The notes beneath the pieces are model-generated. The model worked only from the letters and a program-made list of their open reading frames with translations. It ran no database searches and was not told the DNA's origin. Positions 24,811 through 35,134 of a stretch of 64,000 nt of DNA are shown one piece after another. The stretch lies in contig JACJXQ010000008.1 of assembly GCA_020636495.1 (NCBI GenBank), positions 1,736,001 to 1,800,000 of the forward strand, written 5' to 3'. The stretch comes from Chitinophagales bacterium. GTDB lineage: Bacteria; Bacteroidota; Bacteroidia; Chitinophagales; Chitinophagaceae. Made by a program: the position numbers and the translations under genes. How positions within the stretch are numbered: the stretch's first letter is position 1; each line of letters opens with the position of its first letter.

Positions 24811-25554
24811 TACGAATGAAACAAATTCAAGGAGCTCCTGTATCCGGTCGCCGGAAAGAGGGATCTCGGTATTGTCATTCATGATAATGTATCCGCCGTC
24901 TGATTTTATATACCCTGTAATGTATTGAACGTTGACCAGGTAGGATTTATGACACCTGAAGAATGTGTTTTGATTATCCAGGGTATCTTCTATGTTTTTC
25001 AGGGTACGGCTGATGACCATTTTCCTGCCGTCAGTAAAGTGTATTTCGGTATATGAGCTGTCAGCCTTAAAGAATAATATCTGGTCGAGTTCAAGAAACT
25101 TAACAGTATTTCCTTCAGGTACCGCAATTTTCCTTATTCCCTGTTGAGATAAATTCTCCTTTAATGTCTCGTATGCTTGTCTGTTCCGGTCTGTCAGTTT
25201 TTTAAAACGTTCAATAGATTGCTCTAGATCTGATGGCTCTATCGGTTTCAACAAGTAGTCTATTGCCGATAATTTAAACGCACGTATGGCATACTGGTTG
25301 TAAGCAGTTGTGAAGATAATGGCAAAGTCTATTTCATCCTCGTCAAAGAACTCCAGCAATTCAAGACCTGTATGTCCCGGCATCTCTATATCAAGAAATA
25401 CAAGGTCAGGCTTATATTTCCTGATGGCTTTTACACCGTTGGGCAGGTCAGCACAATCAGCAAGCACTTCCACGTTCGGACAATACTCTTTTAGCAGGCC
25501 CTTCAGCAAATTACGTGCCATCAGTTCATCATCAACGATTATTACTTTTATCAT
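24799..25554 (-). CDS. LytTR-family response regulator
   Basis: 251 residues. The receiver domain (residues 1-120) has the acidic pair VDDE, phospho-acceptor Asp55 in VFLDIEMPG, and the LLKPIEP lysine. The LytTR DNA-binding domain follows from about residue 145 (RKIAVPEGNTVKFLELDQILFFKA, then FFRCHKSYLVNVQYITG). LytTR regulators of this type are activated by LytS-type kinases and control envelope or export genes. The kinase gene lies directly upstream (8 bases), but appears frameshifted, so this regulator may lack its phosphate donor in this strain. Confidence 0.93.
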   Translation of the reverse strand: MIKVIIVDDELMARNLLKGLLKEYCPNVEVLADCADLPNGVKAIRKYKPDLVFLDIEMPGHTGLELLEFFDEDEIDFAIIFTTAYNQYAIRAFKLSAIDYLLKPIEPSDLEQSIERFKKLTDRNRQAYETLKENLSQQGIRKIAVPEGNTVKFLELDQILFFKADSSYTEIHFTDGRKMVISRTLKNIEDTLDNQNTFFRCHKSYLVNVQYITGYIKSDGGYIIMNDNTEIPLSGDRIQELLEFVSFVKRK

Positions 25555-25562
25555 GTCGTATG

Positions 25563-28459
25563 TTATTCTTTTATCAATGGTATGGTTATACTGACAGTGG
25601 TTCCGGCTGGTCGGTCAAACTCGTCTGATTTATCAGTGTATACTACACCTATATTTTTGTTCTCTTTATTTAATATTTCTATGCGTTTCATGGTCGCCTT
25701 TGTTGCAAAGGACTTATGCTTGTCTGTTCTGATCTTGTTCAGTTCCATGCTTTTCTTCCTGCCAATACCATTATCGTCAATTATTATGGACAGATTACCT
25801 TTATTTTTGCAGAAATAAACTTGTAATGTCTTTTCTCCATTTTTATGTAATAATCCGTGTTTAATTGAGTTCTCAATATAAGGTTGCACGATCATGGAAG
25901 GTATGCGGGTGATCTCCGGGTCAATACCCTGTTCTGTATTTATTGAATATTGAAATTCATTATTGAACCTTACTTTTTCCAGGTCGAGGTAAAGTCTCAA
26001 GGCGTTGATCTCTTCAGCCAGGGTAATGGTCTCTTTCTCGGTCATTTCCAGGATCGTCCGGGTGAGTTTTGAGAATTTTGAAAGATAGGTAGAAGCATTT
26101 CTTTTATCGTCGGCAATGATGAATGCTTGTATCGTATTAAGTGCATTGTAAAAAAAGTGCGGGTTCATTTGCGAACGGATGGAAGTAAGCACCGATTTAT
26201 GCAGGTTGCGTTCCAACTCTACCTTGTCCGTCAATAGTTGGTTCTGTTTTTTTAACAGGCCTGTCTGCCATCTATAATAGGTATAAGCCAGCGACACCAC
26301 CAGAAACACGACCATGGTAAGGAACCATGCTGTATTCCAGAAGGGTGGTTGTATGTTAAGGGTTATTGTATCGGTTGGAATTATTGAAGTTTCCCCGGAT
26401 AATTCTCCTATGTAAAAAGCAATTTTATAATTTCCCGGAGATAACGATGCAAGCTTCAATGCACCCGAGGCTTTTGAGTTGTGTGTCCATTTCCCATCGT
26501 TTATTTTATAGTATAATGAATGTGCGTCAGGATTTCGATAGTATATTATTGAATATCTTATCTCGATATTGTTTTCATCGTATCCCAGGTCATGACGTTT
26601 TTGTGGTATGTACTCCCGGCTGTTGATGCTGATGGAAGTGATGTTGAAGATAGGTGCTGCCGCTATGGTATTTTCTTTTGCAGGTGTTGTGATAATACCC
26701 CGGTTGGTAGCAACCATCAGCAAATCTCCTAATGGCTTGATGTCCCTGATCTCTTCGCTCTTGATACCCCTTAGTATTCCCGTAGAAATGAGTGAACCGC
26801 TCCGGGAATTGTATTTTTTAATACCGCGGTCTGTCATCACAATAAGTTCATCATTCACCGGGCACATTCTGTATAAATGCAGGCCTTTACTATCTTTTAC
26901 TGTTGTTACCTGGTCGTTGCTGTCAATGACCAGTAGTGTGTTCGTTGCCGTAATGGCAAATATCCTGTGGTCAAACAACTCCAATTGCGTAGCATAGATC
27001 TGCTCATTATCAGACGTCACTTCTCTAATGGAAATATTATCCGGTGTAATCTTGTACAGGCCGTTGTTGCCGCCGAAATATATGGCTGAGGTATATGGTG
27101 AGTATGCAACAGAACTAAATCTGTAGCCGGTAAGGATATGTGCCACTTTCCCATCCATATCATGGTGCGAAGATCGGAATAGCGAATCCCACTTACTACG
27201 GCCACCGGAGTGTTTCTGAATTAATCCGGCAATGCTTGTGCCGCTATATGCATAATATTTATCGTCAATGGGTATTATCCCTTTAATAGCCCTTGAATAG
27301 AAAAGCGTGGGCCTGAAATTTTGGTTAAGCACTTTCAGCGATTGTGCCACTAGCATAAATTCACCGCCATATGGGTCTCTTCTGAAGGCTAGAACGTCAT
27401 GAGAAAGACTATCTCTATACCTGAGTAATAACGTGTTGTTATCGTGGTTGAATGAATATACCTCATTCTTATTTGTGGAAATGTAGACTTCGTCTTTGTT
27501 GGTAACAATAAAAGATGGGGAACAGTTACGCATTTCTGTCAACCTCATGTTCAGGTCAGGCACAAACATTATTCCTTCGTTCAGTGTGCTGAACCAATAA
27601 TTACCTTCCTTGTCATTAAATACGCCTGAAATATTTTTATCCTTAAATAATGGCTTGTTGTCGTTTGCAGGGTACCCTTTTGCATCAAAGGCTAATGTGC
27701 CGGCTGTACTGCAAAACCAGTAGTAGTTGCCGGAAAACATGGCAGCCTGTACATACCGAATTCCCGACACGTCAAAATTAACTTTGTTGACTCCGCCTAT
27801 TAGCTCGTATATTAACCCATGGAAATCTCCCTTGTCCATGGTGAAAATACGCCCCTGGTTGGCAAGGACCGGGTAGCCCATATACAAATCCTGTTTTTTG
27901 ATGTCGTTACTGGAGCTAATCGTAAACAATGTTCACCTAATGTTACATAATAGGCATTGTTACCACACACAGAGTTGACATATAATGAGGTGGAGTCGTT
28001 TACACGTTTCTTAAGTTTAAGTGTCCGGATGTCGAAAAAGTCAAAACCGTTTTTCCCGATAACTACCACCTCGCTGTCTACAATGCCAAATGGAGTAAAT
28101 CCTATTGTTTCGTTTTGGGCACGAAGCGGGTACAAACTGTCATTTTCAACATAGTAAAGATATCCGTCAAAATTCTGGTACCATATACGCCCCAGCTTAT
28201 CTTCAACAATATTTGTTCCTGGCTTTGAGGTCTGTTCGTGACAGGTATAGGTCTTGAATTCATGACCGTCATATTTAGTCAGCCCTTCGGCATGTGCTAT
28301 CCAGATAAAACCCTTGCTGTCTTGTGTAATGTGATAGACCGTATTTGAGGGTAACCCTGTATTAGTGCTTATAGGTATGTAATATGGGTCTTGTCCATAC
28401 GTACAGGCGGGCCCGGCGCATAAGAGAATGATTATTACTATGGCATTTCTCAAGTGCAT
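25563..28459 (-). pseudogene. Propeller-type sensor histidine kinase (LytS family), apparent frameshift
   Basis: The gene is split into two frames. The 5' part (from ATG 28459) has a signal peptide (VIIILLCAGPACTYGQ) and the first blades of a two-component-regulator beta-propeller (GFIWIAHAEGLTKYDG). The 3' part, from about 27929, continues the propeller and then has a Y_Y_Y domain (YYKINDGKWTHN), one membrane segment, the His_kinase H-box RSQMNPHFFYNALNTIQAF and an HATPase domain (QPYIENSIKHG, IDDNGIGRK). Adding one T in the TTT at 27924-27926 (minus strand) joins GEHC directly to FTISSS, so a single-base deletion or a sequencing error is the likely cause. The intact paralogue at 56.4 kb shows the same layout in one frame. 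Confidence 0.8.
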
Positions 28460-28691
28460 GTGAGCAATGTAATAAATATAGCTTTCGCTTGCACCTGTGG
28501 TTAGCAAAATGTCTTTTATGGTTAGTAAACGGCCTTTCACTAACCGGATCGTGTATTTGACTGACTCAGGCGTATCGCAGCCATAATTAGTCACCATATT
28601 GCAGGTACAAGAAAGGACGCGAGTAATAAAAATGCAAAAGAGGTTTATTGCCCTTGTTTTAAAAGCAATAAAACACCCACATGAAACGTAA

Positions 28692-28714
28692 GCGGGCGGC
28701 TAGAAAGCCGCCCG
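28692..28714 (-). terminator. Possible terminator of the vWA protein gene
   Basis: GGGCGGC and GCCGCCC pair around a 6-base loop, 24 bases beyond the vWA stop. The T-run on the minus side is poor, while the plus side has TACTTTTTAT, so direction is uncertain. Confidence 0.4.
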
Positions 28715-28737
28715 TACTTTTTATCTACCGTCCTTAC

Positions 28738-30720
28738 CTAATTCTCTTCTGCAAACCAACCCACCAGCTCCTCATCTTCCTTTGTTACCTTGGTTGGCGT
28801 TAGTTTCCGGGCAATTTTTACCAGTTTTAGGTATTCTGCCCTGTATCCTTCATTGTCGTCTCCCTTGCCGGCCTTTCCCAGGGTAAGCACCTTATCGTAG
28901 GTAGAGGTGCCTTTGTAGGCAGAGTCTTTCAACAACATCCCGAACATGGCTACTGAACCGGCAAATTGTATATCAGGACGCGCCTCGGAAATGTTGTGCA
29001 TGTTATTGGCTATTACATGAGACATTTCCATGCTTGTTTTGCCATTAGGCCTTTTATACCTGAACTTCACTGTTGCCAGTTCCCCTGTGATATTGCCCGG
29101 TTGCATACCCTGGTATTTCAGGTCGGATACATCTCTTATTTTGCCAGACCTTACGCCTGCAGGGATGATCTCATATATGATAGTCACACTATGGCCGGAA
29201 CCCATATCTCCTGCATCTTTTTTGTCATCTTTAAAATCTTCTTCGTTCAACAACCTGTTCTCATATCCTACCAACCTGTATGCTTGCACCAGCGCCGGGT
29301 TGAACTCGATCTGTGTTTTTACATCCTTTGCTATGGTGAAAACAGTACCTCCAAATTCTTTAACCAGTGTTTTCTTTGCCTCTTCTATGTTGTCAATGTA
29401 TGCATAGTTGCCGTTCCCTTTATCTGCCAACACCTCCATTTTTGAGTCTTTGTAATTACCCATGCCATATCCCAGGCAGGTCAGGTAAATGCCGCTTTCT
29501 CTTTCTTTTGTTATCAGTCTTTCTAATTCGTTGTCTCCGCTTATTCCGACGTTAAAGTCGCCATCAGTTGCCAGCACTATTCTGTTGTTGCCGCCACGTA
29601 TATAATTGTCATTCGCTATTTTGTAAGCCAGTTTAATGCCCGCGCCACCTGCTGTTGAACCTCCTGCCTGCAGCCTGTCAAGTGCCTCATATATAGCCTG
29701 TTTCTGATCGCCGGGGGTGGGCGGAAGCACCATGCCTGCACTGCCAGCATATACCACTATCGCTATTTTGTCTTTTGCACGCAGGTTATGTGCCAGCAGT
29801 TTCAGCGATTCTATTACCAGTGGTAGTTTATTTGGGCTGCTCATAGAACCCGACACGTCTACAAGGAATACCATGTTCGAAGCGGGTAGAGTTTCTACAG
29901 CCATTGTCCTGGCTTGCATACCTATGTGCAGTAATTGATGGTCCGGCTGCCATGGGCAATCAGTGAGTTCAGTAACAATGGCGATGGGGTCGTTACCCTC
30001 TGGTTGCGGGTAGCTATAATTAAAGTAGTTGATCATTTCCTCTATACGCACCGCGTCAGCAGGAGGTAGTTGCCCTTCATTCAGAAACCTGCGTATGTTA
30101 CTGTATGAGGCCCTGTCCACATCTACCGATATAGTGGATAAGGGATTTGCTTTTACGGTTTTATAATCATTCTCCGGTTCTTTCTTGTAAGATTCCACGC
30201 TGGGGTTGTAGTATACAGGGTTAGCCAATACTGTCTTTTGCCTGCCACGCCTGCCCGATGCGGTTGATACCATATTTGACGTATTCCGGGTCGGCATGCT
30301 CTCTAATTGATCAGACATAATGGTCGTATTACTTCCACTGTATTTATCTATCAATGGTACTTTGTAGTCGACAATAACTATCTCATCCAAAGTTGTTGAC
30401 GGGTTTAACTTGAATTTTACTTCAGTGGGTTTGCCAACAGACACTATTATACCAACTGTTTTACTCTCCTTATAGCCTATGTACTTTACAGTCACATCAT
30501 ATCTGCCTGGCTGAAGAGGTTTGATCACATAATTTCCATCAAAATCGGTCGTCGTTCCGCCTTTCATAATTCCTCCCTGGAATGCCTGTACTACTGCAGA
30601 AATTACAGGTTCACTTCTGTCATCTACTACGTTGCCCACAATAGAGCCCGAGGTGCCTTGTGCAGCGAGCCTCACTCCAAAGGTGAGTATGATCACGAGC
30701 ATTTTAATCATCCGTTTCAT
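28738..30720 (-). CDS. vWA-domain protein with carboxypeptidase-like regulatory domain
   Basis: 660 residues, exported (signal peptide IILTFGVRLAAQG). After the signal comes a CarboxypepD-regulatory-like beta-sandwich (GSIVGNVVDDRSEPVISA, then DFDGNYVIKPLQPGRYDV). Then come a linker and a conserved N-terminal vWA-associated block (SYSNIRRFLNEGQLPPADAVR). The von Willebrand type A domain follows, with the MIDAS motif DVSGSMS near residue 285 and ATDGDFNVG. The C-terminus matches the DUF3520 extension of YfbK-like proteins. This architecture is common in Bacteroidota and is thought to act in the envelope, but no function is established. No partner gene adjoins it. Confidence 0.85.
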   Translation of the reverse strand: MKRMIKMLVIILTFGVRLAAQGTSGSIVGNVVDDRSEPVISAVVQAFQGGIMKGGTTTDFDGNYVIKPLQPGRYDVTVKYIGYKESKTVGIIVSVGKPTEVKFKLNPSTTLDEIVIVDYKVPLIDKYSGSNTTIMSDQLESMPTRNTSNMVSTASGRRGRQKTVLANPVYYNPSVESYKKEPENDYKTVKANPLSTISVDVDRASYSNIRRFLNEGQLPPADAVRIEEMINYFNYSYPQPEGNDPIAIVTELTDCPWQPDHQLLHIGMQARTMAVETLPASNMVFLVDVSGSMSSPNKLPLVIESLKLLAHNLRAKDKIAIVVYAGSAGMVLPPTPGDQKQAIYEALDRLQAGGSTAGGAGIKLAYKIANDNYIRGGNNRIVLATDGDFNVGISGDNELERLITKERESGIYLTCLGYGMGNYKDSKMEVLADKGNGNYAYIDNIEEAKKTLVKEFGGTVFTIAKDVKTQIEFNPALVQAYRLVGYENRLLNEEDFKDDKKDAGDMGSGHSVTIIYEIIPAGVRSGKIRDVSDLKYQGMQPGNITGELATVKFRYKRPNGKTSMEMSHVIANNMHNISEARPDIQFAGSVAMFGMLLKDSAYKGTSTYDKVLTLGKAGKGDDNEGYRAEYLKLVKIARKLTPTKVTKEDEELVGWFAEEN

Positions 30721-30936
30721 AAGCTTGTATTTTTTCAGTTAATCATCTGATTCTAATCCTTGATTCAAATGTCCTGTGTTTTCCACAAATAAACTTTCAG
30801 TTTATATGAATGTGGCTGTCTTGTGACCGATTATCTACTTTTGTATTACAAAATTTTGGCGTTTAGTAATGCAGTTGTAATAATTGCCTGAAGGTGGGTT
30901 GGCATGCATTTATGGCAAGGAGTTTGTGCCGCAAAA

Positions 30937-30966
30937 AAAAGCACGCTGCATTCGCAGCGTGCTTTT
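30937..30966 (-). terminator. Terminator of the M13 peptidase gene
   Basis: AAAAGCACGCTGC and its complement form a perfect 13-bp stem with an ATTC loop; eight A on the plus strand give eight U on the minus transcript. It lies 20 bases after the M13 stop. Confidence 0.9.
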
Positions 30967-30986
30967 CAGATTGAATATTTATAAGT

Positions 30987-33023
30987 CTACCACACTTTTG
31001 CACGAATGCTATCAGCGCGGTACATCTTGTCGCCTTCGTTTATATTGAATGCTTGGTAGAACTCAGGCATATTGCTCAATGGGCCGTTGGTTCTCCATTC
31101 TACAGGAGAGTGCGGGTCAGTGATGATCCTGTTAGCCAGTTCTGCATCACGTGTGTTTGCGCACCATACCTGTGCCCAGCTAAGGAAAAAACGTTGGTCA
31201 GGTGTAAACCCATCTATCTTTTCTCCTTTTTTAGCTTGTTCGGTTTTATGGAATGCTTCGTAGGCAATAGCCAATCCACCCAGGTCTGCCAGGTTCTCGC
31301 CTAGTGTCAGTTTACCGTTCACGTGCACGGTATCCAGTACGGTATAGTTGTTGAACTGGTCAACTACTACACCTGTTTTAGCGTCAAATCTTTTGGCATC
31401 TTCATCGGTCCACCAGTTCTTCAGGTTCCCATCCGCATCGTATTTGCTACCCTGGTCATCAAAACCATGCGTCATTTCATGGCCAATTACACCACCTATA
31501 CCACCATAGTTTACAGCATCGTCGGCATCTTTGTCAAAGAACGGGAACGCCAGGATACCTGCCGGGAATACGATCTCATTAAAAGCGGGATTGTAATATG
31601 CGTTTACGGTTGGAGGTGTCATGAACCATTCTGTTTTGTCAACTGGCTTGCCCAACTTGCTCATCATATAGTCATAATCAAAAGCTGATGACGCAAAGAC
31701 GTTCTTTACATAGTTATCAGGCACGATGCTGAGCTTGCTGTAATCCCTCCATTTATCAGGATAACCGATCTTCTTCACAAATGTGTTCAGCTTACCTATT
31801 GCCTTATGTTTAGTTTCTTCAGACATCCAGTCAAGGCGTGTTATACGGTCTTCGTATGTTTTTTGCAGGTTGTTCACCAGGTCCAGCATACGTTGTTTGG
31901 CCTCCGGAGTAAAGTATTTGTCAACATAAGTTTTACCCAGCAGTTCACCAACACCACCGTCAACTACGCGGAGTACGCGTTTCCAACGAGGTTTTTGTTC
32001 CTGTAGACCACTTACAGCTTTACCATAAAAGTCAAAGCGTGCATTGTCATAATCACTACCCAGGTAGGGAGCCATGTCATTAACTATATGGAACTTCAGG
32101 TAGGTTTTCCACACATCAACCGGAGTGTTTTGTATCAGCTTGCTTACTTCAGCCATAAATGCCGGCATACCTACAATAACAGAGTCTTCACCTGTGGCTT
32201 TCAGGTCAGCAAAAATGCTCTTCCAGTCCATGCCCGGTGTTAGTTTACTCAATTCGTCAAGGCTGTATTTGTTGTATACTTTATAAGGATCACGTCTTTC
32301 TGTACGGGTCATTGATGCACCGGCCAGTTTTTCCTCAAGTGCGTATACGTTAGCAGCCGCTGCCTGGGCTCCGGCTTCGTCCATACCCATCAATTCCATT
32401 ACTTTCACCTGGTATGCCTTGTATGCATCGCGAATTTTTGAGGAACGCTCATCAGTATTGAAGTAGTAATCCCTGTCGGGCATGCCCAGGCCACCCTGGC
32501 CTATCTGGCATATTTGTTTAGTGACGTTCTTATCGTCGGGCGATACGCTGAAACCATATACTTGCGCCAATCCGATAGTATGCAGGTTGCTCAGTTCTTT
32601 TACTATGTCGTCAGCGGTCTTCATATTGTCAACTCCTGCCAGTACACCTTCCAATGGTTTAATACCAGCCGCATCGATGGCTGTAGTATCCATGCCGCTT
32701 TTGTAGAAATCGCCAACTTTCTGCTCGGCAGTGCCCTGTGCAGCGCTGGATTTAGCGGCTTCATCCAGCAGAGTGTGCAGTGCATTCATGTTGTTCTCCC
32801 TGAGTATGTCAAAGCTGCCCCACCTGGCTTCTGATTCGGGTATGGTGTTATTTTTTAACCATCCGCCATTAGCATAATAGAAGAAATTATCTCCGGGGCT
32901 AACAGTGGTGTCCATATTAGCAGGGTCTATAAATTTTCTATTGCTTGCTGTGTTGTCTTTTTGCTGACAAGATGCGATAGCTAATAGCGCAGCACCCAGT
33001 AACAAATTGTTCTTTATGTTCAT
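30987..33023 (-). CDS. M13 (neprilysin-type) metallopeptidase, lipoprotein
   Basis: 678 residues. The N-terminus is a lipoprotein signal (LLLGAALLAIASC), so the enzyme is anchored to a membrane, probably facing the periplasm. The zinc site is HEMTH at residues 515-519, with the third ligand in GENLADLGG, and the substrate-positioning NAYYNP block lies before it. The C-terminus has the family's CANTRD and ending in KVW. M13 enzymes cut oligopeptides. All catalytic residues are present and the length is normal. Single gene with its own promoter box and a strong terminator. Confidence 0.94.
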   Translation of the reverse strand: MNIKNNLLLGAALLAIASCQQKDNTASNRKFIDPANMDTTVSPGDNFFYYANGGWLKNNTIPESEARWGSFDILRENNMNALHTLLDEAAKSSAAQGTAEQKVGDFYKSGMDTTAIDAAGIKPLEGVLAGVDNMKTADDIVKELSNLHTIGLAQVYGFSVSPDDKNVTKQICQIGQGGLGMPDRDYYFNTDERSSKIRDAYKAYQVKVMELMGMDEAGAQAAAANVYALEEKLAGASMTRTERRDPYKVYNKYSLDELSKLTPGMDWKSIFADLKATGEDSVIVGMPAFMAEVSKLIQNTPVDVWKTYLKFHIVNDMAPYLGSDYDNARFDFYGKAVSGLQEQKPRWKRVLRVVDGGVGELLGKTYVDKYFTPEAKQRMLDLVNNLQKTYEDRITRLDWMSEETKHKAIGKLNTFVKKIGYPDKWRDYSKLSIVPDNYVKNVFASSAFDYDYMMSKLGKPVDKTEWFMTPPTVNAYYNPAFNEIVFPAGILAFPFFDKDADDAVNYGGIGGVIGHEMTHGFDDQGSKYDADGNLKNWWTDEDAKRFDAKTGVVVDQFNNYTVLDTVHVNGKLTLGENLADLGGLAIAYEAFHKTEQAKKGEKIDGFTPDQRFFLSWAQVWCANTRDAELANRIITDPHSPVEWRTNGPLSNMPEFYQAFNINEGDKMYRADSIRAKVW

Positions 33024-33042
33024 TATTAGAATTTTAGAAATG

Positions 33043-33050
33043 CAAAGTTA
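33043..33050 (-). promoter_or_regulatory. -7 box for the M13 peptidase gene
   Basis: The minus strand reads TAACTTTG (TAnnTTTG), 19 bases before the ATG. Confidence 0.5.
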
Positions 33051-33121
33051 CTAAAGCATAACTATTTATCAGGAATGAAACAACCTGCAGGCAGGGTGAA
33101 AAACAGGGTGAAGTTATCGTA

Positions 33122-33766
33122 TCAGGCTATCTGTTGCCTTTGACGCCGCACTCTTTTTACTTCATATATGCCCGGGAAGAAGTACTTTTTGCGGGTACCC
33201 ACTTCTTTGCAGATACTGCGGGTACGCAAATGTTCAATTTTTTCAAAGACACGCCCGTCTTCTATCTGGAACCAATGACCCGGTTCCAGGTCGCAAACCA
33301 GCATATAGTATGGCTTGCGTATATCGTAATTGTAAAGAGCTTTATACAGATCCTGGTCTGTGCAGGTACTGGCCGTAGGGTTGTGCATGTATTTTATCAA
33401 AGCCTTTTCAATATCCGAAGGGAATATCTTTTTGCCGATATATGGCATGAGCATATGACGGAACTGGGTTTTCCACTCCCTTCCGTGTGCCGCAGCCTTG
33501 TGTTGGAAGTGTTCGTGAGTGATCATATGGGCTAGCTCATGTACCAGCGTAATAAGAAAATTGTACGGGTTGAGATTCACGTTAACCGTAATTCGGTGAT
33601 AGGGGTGGTTAGTAGTAGGCATACGATAGTCGCCCAGCACTGTTTTTCTTTCCCTGGTTAATGTAAGGTGTATGGTATATTTTTTAAAATAGGGAGCTAC
33701 CATCTGGAAAGTATCAGGTGGTAAAAATTGCTGTAACTGATATAGGGGTGTTTCTTTCTTCCTCAT
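33122..33766 (-). CDS. SprT-like zinc metalloprotease-family protein
   Basis: 214 residues from the ATG at 33766, which overlaps the stop of the previous gene as ATGA, so translational coupling is likely (the frame could extend to 33799). The SprT zinc motif HELAH lies at residues 76-80, followed by HEHFQHKAAAHGREWKTQF, where a further His can be the third ligand. The C-terminal domain has no CxxC zinc ribbon as in SPRTN/SprT relatives. The role of bacterial SprT proteins is unclear. It closes an operon with AtpZ-type genes. Confidence 0.82.
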   Translation of the reverse strand: MRKKETPLYQLQQFLPPDTFQMVAPYFKKYTIHLTLTRERKTVLGDYRMPTTNHPYHRITVNVNLNPYNFLITLVHELAHMITHEHFQHKAAAHGREWKTQFRHMLMPYIGKKIFPSDIEKALIKYMHNPTASTCTDQDLYKALYNYDIRKPYYMLVCDLEPGHWFQIEDGRVFEKIEHLRTRSICKEVGTRKKYFFPGIYEVKRVRRQRQQIA

Positions 33767-34140
33767 TTGGTCTCTCTCGCTAGTTTTGATAACAACCATG
33801 TTTCTATTGCAGTATAGGCTGCATATACCCCGAATAGTACAAATAAGGATGGCTTGTGCACATCAGGCCTGTTGATGATGGCATATACCATAACGGCGAT
33901 AACGCAAACGGATAGTTTCAGGAATGATGAGGAATAGACACCTCTCACAAAAGCATCGGGCTTGCTTTTCATTTGCCTGGTCACAAGCATAAATGAACCA
34001 AAGGATAGCAATGCCATGATAACATTACCTGTCATCAGAGCCGGGAAACTGTATGCAGGAGCGATAGTTCTTAGCCAGAAAAAGATCACACTAAGTAGTA
34101 TGAACAGAACTGATATAGATGCTAAGAATGTTTTTTTCAT
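33763..34140 (-). CDS. Four-TM protein, AtpI-like
   Basis: 125 residues from the ATG at 34140; the frame extends further upstream, but this ATG overlaps the AtpZ stop as ATGA. Four hydrophobic segments in two hairpins are visible, with a basic loop between segments 2 and 3 (RQMKSKPDAF). Size, topology and position directly after AtpZ match the AtpI-like proteins that precede atpB in Bacteroidota and help assemble the F0 c-ring or transport Mg. Here no atpB follows; SprT does. Function inferred from position. Confidence 0.6.
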   Translation of the reverse strand: MKKTFLASISVLFILLSVIFFWLRTIAPAYSFPALMTGNVIMALLSFGSFMLVTRQMKSKPDAFVRGVYSSSFLKLSVCVIAVMVYAIINRPDVHKPSLFVLFGVYAAYTAIETWLLSKLARETK

Positions 34141-34343
34141 TTTTTCGGATTGTCCAGCGCTTTGATCAGTTTCCATAAGGAATATACCAGCGCGAGTAAA
34201 GGCAATATTATGATGAATAAAGGAAAATTCCATGTTGTTTTTTCATCAATATACCACCCCAGCCATGTAGCTACCGCAAGAGTACCCATCATCTGTGCGC
34301 CCAGCCCTGCATATTTCATTGCATTATTGTTTTTGTTTTCCAT
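34137..34343 (-). CDS. AtpZ/AtpI family protein
   Basis: 68 residues with two membrane segments: GLGAQMMGTLAVATWLGWYI and FPLFIIILPLLALVYSLWKL. The AxYAGLGxQM...WLGWYxDE pattern is typical of AtpZ, the small protein found before F-type ATP synthase operons and linked to Mg/Ca transport or F0 assembly. The gene overlaps the next one by four bases (ATGA). The ATP synthase genes themselves are not in this window on either side. Confidence 0.85.
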   Translation of the reverse strand: MENKNNNAMKYAGLGAQMMGTLAVATWLGWYIDEKTTWNFPLFIIILPLLALVYSLWKLIKALDNPKK

Positions 34344-34379
34344 TGTGCAGCTGTAAATTTTAAATTAAGAAAAAATCAA

Positions 34380-34871
34380 CTATTTTCTTTTTTTCTTCTC
34401 ACTCTCCTTTTCTTTCTTTACGCTTTTGGCTGCCTGCTTCATGATTTCCTGCGATGCGGGTAACAGACTGTTTATTTCTTCCTGTCGGGTCTTTTTCAGG
34501 TCCAGGAGGCTGGTGTCAAGCGGGGTTTTCATATTCCCGGTAATTATGTTGCGTATATTCTCCTGGTATAGTTCCTGTGCTGCAACCAGGTCCGACAGTG
34601 AATCTACATTTTGCTTCAGGCGCACGATCTCCAATCTGTTCTTACCACCGGCATATCCGGGTATGTAATATTTTACCGGGGTAAACATGACCAGGGATAA
34701 TGTTACTATGGCTACCAGTACAAAAAGGGTGCAGATAAGTATATATAACTTACGCATAGTCAGCCTGTAAGAGGCTACTTCTTCCAGCGATTCATCGTCT
34801 ATGAAAACAACCCTGTAGTTATCATTCAGCCGCCTGAGGAAATTTTTGCTTTTGCGTGTAGATTCTTCCAT
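34380..34871 (-). CDS. Single-TM coiled-coil protein like the N-terminus of M23 peptidases
   Basis: 163 residues from ATG 34871 (a GTG at 34907 is possible). The first 45 residues, LNDNYRVVFIDDESLEEVASYRLT, followed by a membrane segment (LYILICTLFVLVAIVTLSLV), resemble the N-terminal part of Bacteroidota M23 metallopeptidases that sit next to AtpZ and bactofilin genes. A short coiled coil follows (RLKQNVDSLSDLVAAQELY) and a Lys-rich tail; no M23 catalytic domain (HxxxD, HxH) is present. It is probably a shortened relative that binds an envelope or bactofilin partner. First gene of the operon with AtpZ, the AtpI-like protein and SprT. Confidence 0.6.
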   Translation of the reverse strand: MEESTRKSKNFLRRLNDNYRVVFIDDESLEEVASYRLTMRKLYILICTLFVLVAIVTLSLVMFTPVKYYIPGYAGGKNRLEIVRLKQNVDSLSDLVAAQELYQENIRNIITGNMKTPLDTSLLDLKKTRQEEINSLLPASQEIMKQAAKSVKKEKESEKKKRK

Positions 34872-35134
34872 GCTGTTCAATATCCCGCAAGTTACATTTT
34901 TAGCCACATACGCTATATAGCGCAGCTATTTTTATACAGAGGTTAACAAATTATGTCTGTACAGCTGCATTGCATTAATTCTCACCTTTTTAGCTATTTT
35001 TGGCGCTTTAGGGTCAGGTACTTTACATACTATTCTCAGGCAGTAAAATATTTTATGGAGAAAGTAGTTATATATAGTAAGTTAGCAACCCGAAACGAAA
35101 TACCTTAATACGTATCAGGCAGTATATTAAATAT

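Noticed and set aside
27812..28597. Independent 261-residue protein
   Set aside because: Its last 40 residues and the next frame's start are explained by one frameshift in a sensor kinase gene, and its extra 46 N-terminal residues precede a proper signal peptide.
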